From an uncultured Clostridia bacterium (GTDB lineage Bacteria; Bacillota; Clostridia; TANB77; CAG-508): a stretch of 5,348 nucleotides of DNA. The DNA is taken from positions 1 to 5,348 of the forward strand of contig CAKPGS010000046.1 in NCBI GenBank assembly GCA_934155165.1, given 5' to 3'. Position numbers and translations under genes: made by a program. This document shows positions 1 through 5,275 of this stretch, in pieces. The stretch's first letter is position 1, and the number at the start of each line of letters is the position of its first letter. Under the pieces are notes generated by a model that searched no databases, had not been told where the DNA came from, and saw only the letters and a program-made list of their open reading frames with translations.

Positions 1-88
1 TCCATATATATTGTATCTGGAATAAACATACACACCACCAGTTTTATTTTCTTCAAAAAAATTTTTTATATTCAGTAAAATTGGAAAA
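1..88. other. left-edge stretch without an assignable gene
   Basis: This lies beyond the terminator that follows trmB. The minus strand has an open frame running off the left edge; its last codons read EENKTGGVYVYSRYNIYG, which is coding-like in composition. The frame is open back to a TGA at 130-132. The only GTG in it (106-108) has an AGGA about 9 bases upstream but sits inside the hairpin at 89-109, so the start is doubtful. The plus strand is also open from base 1 to a TAA at 76-78 (ending FFKKIFYIQ), which could be the tail of a plus-strand gene. I recognise neither peptide and cannot choose between them. Confidence 0.25.
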
Positions 89-109
89 GGTGACCAAAAT
101 TTGGTCACC
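77..109 (-). terminator. intrinsic terminator downstream of trmB
   Basis: An inverted repeat has arms GGTGACCA (89-96) and TGGTCACC (102-109) and a 5-base loop. On the minus strand the stem is followed by CTTTTCCAATTTT, an interrupted U-tract. It sits about 55 bases after the trmB stop codon, where an end of transcript is expected. The plus strand has no T-run after the stem, so it should work mainly on minus-strand transcripts. Because it is an almost perfect palindrome, a protein-binding operator is an alternative. Confidence 0.6.
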
Positions 110-163
110 CTCCCATATCCTATTAAAACTCAATGCGTTACATAGTCAATTATATAACACTTT

Positions 164-820
164 TTACATTTTTGCAATTAATGCTTTTATTTTTATTCCT
201 TGTTCTGAAAACATTTTTTCATGTTCTGTTATTATATTATCTGGTGCATTTTCACTATGTAAGTCGTAAGTTTTCTTTATAATTTTAAACCCACTTTCTT
301 CAAAGTATGTTAAACTTGCTTCAAATAATTCATCATCATCTGTTTTAAAATAAATTTCTGCATTTGGACTAATTATTTTTTTATATTTTTCTAATTGTCT
401 TGTATGTGTTAATCTCTTTTTTCTATGTTTTCCACGAGGCCATGGATTGCAAAAATTAATATATATTCTATCTATACTATCTTTCTTATCCATTATTAAA
501 AGAATTCTTTCTATATCAAATCTTGTTAAATATACATTATCTATTTCCATACTATTTTCTTTAAATTCCGCTTCTATATTTCTTTTAGCTAATCCTAACA
601 TTGCATCTACAACATCTATTGCAATATGATTTACATTTCTATCTCTTGTAGCAAGCTTTGCCATAAATGTACCTTTACCACATCCAAGTTCCAAATGTAA
701 AGGTGCTTCTGGATTTTTAAAAAGTTCTCTCCACTTACCTTTATAATCTTCTGGGTTATCTATATAAAATTTACTTGCTTCTAATTCAGGTCTAGCCCAC
801 TTTTTAAATCTAATTCTCAT
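164..820 (-). CDS. trmB: tRNA (guanine-N7-)-methyltransferase TrmB
   Basis: Predicted cytoplasmic SAM-dependent enzyme that methylates N7 of guanosine 46 in the variable loop of tRNAs. The 218 residues match the usual size of the bacterial single-subunit family. Visible motifs: the SAM-binding loop LELGCGKG (residues 43-50); acidic IAIDV (67-71) at the end of the next strand; the family signature INFCNPWPRGKHRKKRLTH (121-139), in which NPWP replaces the DPWP of the E. coli and B. subtilis enzymes; FKTDDDELF (158-166); and the C-terminal TEHEKMF (198-204), corresponding to the T-x-x-E-x-x-F motif involved in SAM/guanosine binding. The ATG start is supported by AGGAG at 829-833, 8 bases upstream. 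The gene has its own promoter and is probably monocistronic, ending at the hairpin at 89-109. The Asn in NPWP is, as I recall, common in clostridial homologues and not a defect. Confidence 0.95.
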   Translation of the reverse strand: MRIRFKKWARPELEASKFYIDNPEDYKGKWRELFKNPEAPLHLELGCGKGTFMAKLATRDRNVNHIAIDVVDAMLGLAKRNIEAEFKENSMEIDNVYLTRFDIERILLIMDKKDSIDRIYINFCNPWPRGKHRKKRLTHTRQLEKYKKIISPNAEIYFKTDDDELFEASLTYFEESGFKIIKKTYDLHSENAPDNIITEHEKMFSEQGIKIKALIAKM

Positions 821-848
821 ATTTTTATCTCCTTATACAATAATTGAC

Positions 849-877
849 ATTATACAACATTATTTAGGAAATATCAA
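849..877 (-). promoter_or_regulatory. sigma-A type promoter of trmB
   Basis: On the minus strand a -35 box TTGATA (872-877) and a perfect -10 box TATAAT (849-854) are separated by exactly 17 bases. Transcription should start near 841-843, about 20 bases before the trmB ATG, giving a very short leader with the ribosome site AAGGAG. The octamer TTGTATAA occurs twice, at 850-857 (overlapping the -10) and at 833-840; the second copy lies around or just after the start point. Confidence 0.75.
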
Positions 878-940
878 TGTTTGAATTTTTTATATATTAA
901 ATAATGGATTTTATATTTAAGAATAAAATATTTATAAGAA

Positions 941-1214
941 TTAAAATAAATCTGAATGTGAACCTGTTCTTAAAACAGTTAATGTTAATAATTCATTTTC
1001 TGTTTTATATATTAATAGCCAATCTGGCCCAATATGGCATTCTTTAAATCCTATATAGTTGCCAGTTAAATAATGTTCCCTATATTTAACTGGCAATCTT
1101 TTGTCTTGTACTAGCAAATTAATAACTTCTTTTAACTTTTCGATGTTATAGCCTCTTTTTTTTTATTAATTTATAATCCTTTTTAAATTAATTACTATAT
1201 CTAATTTTAAGCAC
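941..1214 (-). pseudogene. YafQ-type mRNA interferase toxin, inactivated by nonsense and frameshift
   Basis: Remnant of a type II toxin of the RelE/ParE superfamily, YafQ group: ribosome-dependent endoribonucleases that cut mRNA during translation. The reading starts at GTG 1212-1214, sharing one base with the antitoxin TAG stop, with GAGGAG inside the end of the antitoxin gene as a coupled ribosome site. It reads MLKIRYSN, then a TAA at codon 9 (1188-1190), where related toxins have Gln (a CAA-to-TAA change would explain it). It continues FKKDYKLI to an A9 run (1156-1164) with one A too many. After that shift the frame reads RGYNIEKLKEVINLL to the natural TAA at 941-943. Corrected length is 90 residues, normal for YafQ. 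The residues matching the E. coli YafQ active site (His50, His63, Asp67, Trp68, His87, Phe91) are all present as H47, H60, D64, W65, H86 and F90, so decay looks recent. No plausible internal start could rescue the distal part. Confidence 0.85.
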
Positions 1215-1483
1215 TATTTTTCCAACTCCTCGAACATTTCATCTACATTATTAAATGTTTTACTTAAGTTTTTTTCTTTTTTTGTATCTTCTATTGCTTG
1301 CATTGTTTCTTTATTAAGTTTTGGTTTTCTTATTTCAAATGGAATTCCATCATTCAATATAACTTGATTTAAAAAAACATTCACAGCTTCTGTTATAGAT
1401 AATCCTAAATCATTTAGTGTTTTTTCAGCTTTTTGCTTAACACTAGGTTCTACTCTTATATGCAACGTATCTGTTTTAGGCAT
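1214..1483 (-). CDS. RelB/DinJ-family type II antitoxin
   Basis: An 89-residue antitoxin predicted to bind and neutralise a YafQ/RelE-type toxin through its C-terminal half and to repress its own promoter through an N-terminal ribbon-helix-helix. The N-terminus TDTLHIRVEPSVKQKAEKTLNDLGLSITEAVNVFLNQV is the ribbon-helix-helix: a beta strand (LHIRVE), then two helices around the LGLSITEAV turn typical of DinJ/RelB. It is followed by GIPFEIRKP, another DinJ hallmark, and a charged Lys/Glu-rich C-terminus ending EMFEELEK. I place the start at ATG 1481-1483, because AGGAGGT (1491-1497) sits 7 bases upstream; the GTG at 1490-1492 overlaps that ribosome site and is unlikely to be used. Its stop overlaps the start of the toxin pseudogene by one base, the normal antitoxin-first arrangement. 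With the toxin broken, it is now an orphan antitoxin. Confidence 0.9.
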   Translation of the reverse strand: MPKTDTLHIRVEPSVKQKAEKTLNDLGLSITEAVNVFLNQVILNDGIPFEIRKPKLNKETMQAIEDTKKEKNLSKTFNNVDEMFEELEK

Positions 1484-1510
1484 AATAAACACCTCCTATA
1501 ATCTATTATA

Positions 1511-1542
1511 TGCATTGTATCACATTTTATATACATTTGCAA
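1511..1542 (-). promoter_or_regulatory. promoter and probable operator of the toxin-antitoxin operon
   Basis: On the minus strand, -35 TTGCAA (1537-1542) and -10 TACAAT (1514-1519) are 17 bases apart. An imperfect inverted repeat spans the same bases: TGCATTGTAT (1511-1520) and ATACATTTGCA (1531-1541), centred near 1526 in the spacer. A ribbon-helix-helix antitoxin bound there would cover both promoter boxes, which fits the autorepression known for RelB/DinJ systems. The operator role is inferred from symmetry and position. Confidence 0.6.
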
Positions 1543-1554
1543 CACTTTTTTCTT

Positions 1555-2193
1555 TTATAAAATATTTTTTAATTCCGAAAATTCATTTATAGTTATATAA
1601 TCTCTACTGCTTTTTTTTGCATTTTTGTTTATATATATGGCTTTTAAGCCTGCATTTATTGCTCCTTCTATATCGGCCTTTAAGCTGTCTCCAACCATTA
1701 CTGCTTCTTCTGGTTTATTTTGGCAAGCTTTCATAAATGCTTCTTTATTTGGTTTTATTAAGAATGTTTCTGGGGCATATACTTTACTAAAATACTTTAA
1801 TATGCCTACTGTTTCTAATCTTTTAGCTTGTTGTTTTTCAAACCAATTTGTTAGAACTACTAATTCATATTTTTTAGATAGATATTCTAAGGTTTCATAT
1901 ATGTCTTTATCTATTTTATTTGGTATACAGTTAGAAAAATATTCTAAACACTTTTCTAAAAATTCCATATTAACTTTAATTTTTATATATTTATTTATAC
2001 ATTCTAGCATGTTTTCTTTTGTATATATATTATATTCACTTTCATATTTATTCATAGCATTTTCAATATCTTTTATATCTTGTTTTGTATATTTAATATG
2101 TTCAAACTTTAAAGCTTCTTCAACCCCGTCCCAGTATTCATTTTTCCATTCTATTAATGTGTTATCTAAATCAAATATTATTCTTTTTATCAT
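1555..2193 (-). CDS. HAD-superfamily hydrolase, subfamily IA
   Basis: A 212-residue soluble phosphatase of the haloacid dehalogenase fold. All four motifs are present: motif I FDLDNTL (residues 7-13; D8 nucleophile, D10 acid/base), motif II VVLTN (112-116; T115), motif III Lys in IKPNK (K147) and motif IV VMVGDSLKADIEGA (D169 and D174, Mg2+ ligands). Residues about 15-90 form a helical C1 cap, as in subfamily IA. DNTL in motif I recalls the YjjG/YfnB nucleotidase-like group, but phosphoglycolate phosphatase or pyrophosphatase-like activity cannot be excluded, so no substrate is assigned. The start ATG has a weak ribosome site, AGGGGG, 4 bases upstream. It follows the P-type ATPase on the same strand by 43 bases with a hairpin between them, so it may be transcribed only by read-through from the ATPase; I see no clear promoter of its own. 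No terminator hairpin follows it before the toxin-antitoxin promoter. Confidence 0.9.
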   Translation of the reverse strand: MIKRIIFDLDNTLIEWKNEYWDGVEEALKFEHIKYTKQDIKDIENAMNKYESEYNIYTKENMLECINKYIKIKVNMEFLEKCLEYFSNCIPNKIDKDIYETLEYLSKKYELVVLTNWFEKQQAKRLETVGILKYFSKVYAPETFLIKPNKEAFMKACQNKPEEAVMVGDSLKADIEGAINAGLKAIYINKNAKKSSRDYITINEFSELKNIL

Positions 2194-2203
2194 ATATCCC
2201 CCT

Positions 2204-2232
2204 AAAATTTAAGGCACGGTGCTTCCGTGCCT
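2204..2232 (-). terminator. terminator-like hairpin between ATPase and HAD genes
   Basis: A perfect 8-bp GC-rich stem, AGGCACGG (2212-2219) and CCGTGCCT (2225-2232), with a 5-base loop begins 4 bases after the ATPase stop codon. On the minus strand it is followed by TAAATTTT, a broken U-tract, so termination is probably partial. The ribosome site of the HAD gene starts immediately afterwards. It may act as a leaky terminator, lowering expression of the second gene, or as a 3'-end stabiliser of the ATPase message. The plus strand lacks a T-run. Confidence 0.55.
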
Positions 2233-2236
2233 ATCA

Positions 2237-4957
2237 TTATTCATCTTTAAATGTATTTATTTTTAATATTTTTAATATTTCAACTATAACTATTGGCATA
2301 AGAACAAGTATTATTAATTCTATTATATTGTCTTTTGGTAATAAAGGTATGCTAAATATGTGTCTTAAAGCTGGTATAAATAATATTACTAAAACTAATA
2401 CAAGTGATATTCCTGTATTTATTAATAGTTTTTTATTATTAAATAATTCTTTACTAAATATTGTTTTCTTGTTGTTTCTTACATTAAATACATGTGCAAG
2501 TTCTCCTACTGAAAGCGTTATAAATGCCATTGTTTGACCAACTTCTACTTTTGATTCATCTAAAGTAAGTCCTTCTATTGGAGTTTTTGTTGTAGCCATT
2601 CCTATAATAAATGCTGCAAGTGTAAGTAATCCTACCATTATTCCTTGATATACTACTCTATATGTCATTCCTTTAGTAAATACACCTTTTGATGGTTTTA
2701 AAGGTTTTCTTTTCATTATTTCTTTATCAGCAGGGTCGAACGCAAGTGCTAATGCAGGAAGTGAATCTGTTACTAAATTTACCCATAAAATGTGTATTGG
2801 TAATAATACTTCTATTAATCCTACATCTTTTACTCCACACCATTTTGCAAGTAATGGTGTTAATAATGTTGCAACAAATAGAACTATTACTTCTCCTATA
2901 TTTGATGATATTAAAAATTGTATTACTTTTAATATATTGTCATATATTCTTCTACCTTCTTCAACTGCTGAAACTATTGTTGCAAAATTGTCATCTGTTA
3001 ATATAACATCTGCAGCTTCTTTGGCAACTTCTGTTCCTACATTTCCCATTGCACAACCTATATCTGCAGTTTTTAATGCTGGACTATCGTTTACCCCATC
3101 TCCTGTCATAGCAACTATTTCTCCATTTGCTTGCCATGCTTTTACTATTCTAACTTTGTGTTCTGGAGATACTCTTGCATATACAGAATATTTTCTTATA
3201 TTTTTTGTTAATTCTTCATCAGATATTTTTTCAAGTTCTTCTCCTGTTAATGCTTCATTCTCATTTTCTAAAATTCCAAGTTGTTTTGCTATTGCCATTG
3301 CAGTTATTTTATGGTCTCCTGTAATCATTACAGTTTTTATTCCTGCTGTTTTACATTTTTCTACTGCATGTTTTGCTTCTTCACGTGGTGGGTCTATCAT
3401 TCCTAACATTCCGATAAATATTAAGCCGTTTTCTATGTTTTCTAGTTCTTCTTTGTCTGGTTTGTGGTCCATTTCTTTATATGCAAAACCTAAAACTCTA
3501 AGTGCATTTTTTGCCATTTCTTCATTTGCAGAATTTATTTCTACTTTATAATTTTCTAAGTCTGTTTTTAATTCTCCATCTATTTCATAACCTTTACAAA
3601 TTTTTAATAATTCATCTATTCCACCTTTTGTATATACTCTGTATAGGTTATCTGCTACTTTATGAATTGTTGTCATTAATTTTCTCTCAGAATCGAATGG
3701 TACCTCTGCAATTCTTGGCATATCTGAATATACACTTGAATCGAAGTTAAATTTGAATGCAACTTCTGTTAAAGCTGTTTCTGTTGGATCTCCAGTAAGA
3801 CTTCCATCTTCTAGTATTTTTGAATCGTTACAAAGTATAGCATTATTTAGAAGTTGAAAAAATTCGTTGTCCATTTTTATATTTTCTATATCTATAAGTT
3901 TTTTATTCCAAAATGCTTGTTTTACTGTCATTTTGTTTTGTGTAAGTGTTCCTGTTTTATCTGAACATATTACTGTACTACTTCCAAGCGTTTCTACTGC
4001 TGGCAATTTTTTTACTATTGCATTTTTCTTTACCATTTTTTGAACGCCTATTGCAAGTACTATGGTTGATACTGCAACTAAACCTTCTGGAATTGCTGCA
4101 ACGGCTAAACTTACTGCTACCATAAACATATTTATTATTTCTTTACCTTGTATAATTCCAATTAAAAATATTACTATACAAATTATAATTGCTGCAATTC
4201 CAAGTGTTTTACCAAGTTTATTTAGCTTTGTTTGAAGCGGAGTTTCTTGCTTTTCTGTATTATTTAACATATTTGCTATTTTACCAACTTCTGTATTCAT
4301 TCCTGTTGCAACAACTATTGCTTCTCCTCTACCATATGTTATTAAGCTTGATGAAAATAGCATATTTATTCTATCTCCAACACCTATTTCCCTTTCCTCT
4401 ATTTTACTTGCCATTTTTTCTATTGGTAAAGATTCTCCAGTTAAAGATGCTTCTTGAGCCTTTAAATTCACTGCTTCTGTAATTCTTAAATCTGCAGAAA
4501 TGTAATCTCCTGTTTCTATTACAACAATATCTCCTGGAACTAAATTACTTGAAGGTATAACCTCTACTTTACCATTTCTTTTTACTTTTACGGCATGGCT
4601 ACTTAGTTTCTGCAATGCTTCTAAGGATTTTTCAGCTTTATTTTCTTGGCTAACTCCTATAACAGCATTTACTATTACAACTATTAAAATTACAATAGTA
4701 TCTGTAATTCCTTCTCCTTGTGCAACTCCAACTATTCCAGAAATAATTGCTGCAATAATTAAAATAATTATAGAAAAATCTTTAAACTGCTCTAAAATTT
4801 TTACAAATGTACTTTTTTTCTTTTTGCCTTTTAATTCATTAGCACCATATTTGTTTAATCTTTCTTTTACTTCTGTTTCATTTAGTCCATTTTCTAAGTT
4901 TGTTTTTAATTCTGTTTCAACCTCTTTAACTGTTTTATTAAACCAATTTTTCTCCAT
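2237..4957 (-). CDS. P2-type cation-transporting ATPase (Ca2+ and/or Mn2+ export)
   Basis: Full-length (906 residues) membrane pump that uses ATP to expel divalent cations. Order of parts: N-terminal cation-ATPase domain (about 1-55, with GLNETEVKERLNKYGANEL); M1-M2 (60-100); actuator domain with TGES (173-176); M3-M4 (250-305) with the ion-site motif AAIPEGL (E291); phosphorylation loop CSDKTGTLT (phosphorylated D333); nucleotide domain with GDPTE (389-393) and KGG (444-446); hinge motifs ITGDH (545-549) and TGDGVND (618-624); then M5-M10. The SERCA ion-site positions appear kept: E291 (M4), N686 and E689 in SSNIGE (M5), N727, T730 and D731 in NLVTD (M6), and E819 in M8, the last by my own hand alignment. 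The start ATG follows AAGGAGG (4964-4970) by 6 bases. Homology alone says Ca2+ pump; the riboswitch-like leader points to Mn2+ as substrate or co-substrate, as for L. lactis YoaB. No truncation or frameshift is seen. Confidence 0.95.
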   Translation of the reverse strand: MEKNWFNKTVKEVETELKTNLENGLNETEVKERLNKYGANELKGKKKKSTFVKILEQFKDFSIIILIIAAIISGIVGVAQGEGITDTIVILIVVIVNAVIGVSQENKAEKSLEALQKLSSHAVKVKRNGKVEVIPSSNLVPGDIVVIETGDYISADLRITEAVNLKAQEASLTGESLPIEKMASKIEEREIGVGDRINMLFSSSLITYGRGEAIVVATGMNTEVGKIANMLNNTEKQETPLQTKLNKLGKTLGIAAIIICIVIFLIGIIQGKEIINMFMVAVSLAVAAIPEGLVAVSTIVLAIGVQKMVKKNAIVKKLPAVETLGSSTVICSDKTGTLTQNKMTVKQAFWNKKLIDIENIKMDNEFFQLLNNAILCNDSKILEDGSLTGDPTETALTEVAFKFNFDSSVYSDMPRIAEVPFDSERKLMTTIHKVADNLYRVYTKGGIDELLKICKGYEIDGELKTDLENYKVEINSANEEMAKNALRVLGFAYKEMDHKPDKEELENIENGLIFIGMLGMIDPPREEAKHAVEKCKTAGIKTVMITGDHKITAMAIAKQLGILENENEALTGEELEKISDEELTKNIRKYSVYARVSPEHKVRIVKAWQANGEIVAMTGDGVNDSPALKTADIGCAMGNVGTEVAKEAADVILTDDNFATIVSAVEEGRRIYDNILKVIQFLISSNIGEVIVLFVATLLTPLLAKWCGVKDVGLIEVLLPIHILWVNLVTDSLPALALAFDPADKEIMKRKPLKPSKGVFTKGMTYRVVYQGIMVGLLTLAAFIIGMATTKTPIEGLTLDESKVEVGQTMAFITLSVGELAHVFNVRNNKKTIFSKELFNNKKLLINTGISLVLVLVILFIPALRHIFSIPLLPKDNIIELIILVLMPIVIVEILKILKINTFKDE

Positions 4958-5015
4958 ATATTTCCTCCTTGTTTATATTATTTTACAAAAATATTTTTTT
5001 ATGTAAAAGTATAAT

Positions 5016-5055
5016 AAAAAAGAGACTTATCTGTAGAAAACTACAGATAAGTCTC
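5016..5055 (-). terminator. attenuator terminator in the ATPase leader
   Basis: A perfect 15-bp stem, 5' arm GAGACTTATCTGTAG on the minus strand (complement of 5041-5055), a 4-base loop (5037-5040) and a complementary arm (5022-5036), is followed by six U residues (5016-5021) and further AU. This is a textbook intrinsic terminator for minus-strand transcription. It lies between the ATPase promoter and its start codon, about 60 bases before the ATG, so it can only end the leader early. Its 5' arm includes CTTATCT, which can pair instead with AGATAAG at the start of the leader (see the riboswitch), giving two exclusive folds. Confidence 0.85.
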
Positions 5056-5137
5056 ATTATTTAAAATATAGACAGATTTTCAAAACCGGTTGTGTTGCCT
5101 ACATTACATATTTAATATGCTAATTACTCCCTTATCT
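5045..5137 (-). promoter_or_regulatory. candidate yybP-ykoY (Mn2+) riboswitch aptamer upstream of the ATPase
   Basis: The minus-strand leader shows the layout of yybP-ykoY RNAs. Closing helix P1 pairs AGATAAG (complement of 5131-5137) with CTTATCT (complement of 5045-5051). GGGAGUA (5125-5131) immediately follows the left strand and GAGAC (5051-5055) precedes the right strand, matching the conserved GGGGAGUAG and GAGACC/AAGACC positions of the family. Between them are a short hairpin CAUAU-UAA-AUAUG (5107-5119), a 7-bp helix GUAGGCA/UGUCUAU (5096-5102 with 5068-5074, two G-U pairs) and ACCGGUUUUG (5081-5090), close to the ACCGGCUUUG I recall from the L. lactis yoaB element. Known members sense Mn2+ and activate exporters, including P-type ATPases. 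Here metal binding would favour P1, prevent the terminator and turn the ATPase on. The inner arm is shorter than in the best-known examples, so this is either a reduced member or a variant. Confidence 0.75.
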
Positions 5138-5145
5138 TTGAATGA

Positions 5146-5174
5146 ATTATATATTAAGTATATTTTCTTTTCAA
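5146..5174 (-). promoter_or_regulatory. sigma-A type promoter of the ATPase leader
   Basis: On the minus strand -35 TTGAAA (5169-5174) and a perfect -10 TATAAT (5146-5151) are separated by 17 bases. The expected start point near 5139-5140 falls only 2-3 bases before the first base of helix P1, so the transcript begins directly with the aptamer. This placement strengthens both the promoter and the riboswitch call. Confidence 0.8.
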
Positions 5175-5211
5175 GTTTTTATAACAAATTTTATAAATTT
5201 TTTATTTAGTA

Positions 5212-5241
5212 TTGACAAACAGTAGAATAATAGGTTAAAAT
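5212..5241 (+). promoter_or_regulatory. promoter of tRNA-His
   Basis: A consensus -35 TTGACA (5212-5217) and a -10 TAAAAT (5236-5241; one mismatch) are separated by 18 bases. The start point would be near 5248, about 28 bases before the tRNA. It is back to back with the ATPase promoter, about 40 bases away. Confidence 0.65.
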
Positions 5242-5275
5242 ATTAAATGTGCTAACGAAAAGCGCATAACTCTAT

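Noticed and set aside
81..269. Plus-strand 62-codon open frame
   Set aside because: It starts at a TTG just before the hairpin and overlaps the 3' end of trmB in antisense; no ribosome site or recognisable protein.
941..1214. Programmed frameshift or stop-codon recoding giving an active toxin
   Set aside because: Two separate recoding events within about 35 bases would be needed, and TAA is used as a normal stop by other genes here.
1625..2212. Plus-strand open frame opposite the HAD gene (195 codons)
   Set aside because: It is antisense to a protein with all four HAD motifs, and its composition is typical of a complementary-strand shadow.
2790..3551. Long plus-strand open frame (253 codons)
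   Set aside because: It lies entirely antisense to the ATPase, which has every family motif; the plus-strand translation is low-complexity Ser/Ile/Phe-rich and is a shadow of the real gene.
5022..5055. Plus-strand terminator for a gene to the left
   Set aside because: The T-run follows the stem only on the minus strand; on the plus strand the stem is followed by ATTATTT, and no plus-strand gene ends nearby.
5041..5137. T-box leader
   Set aside because: No T-box sequence (AGGGUGGNACCGCG-like) is present and the downstream gene is a cation pump, not an amino-acid or aminoacyl-tRNA gene.
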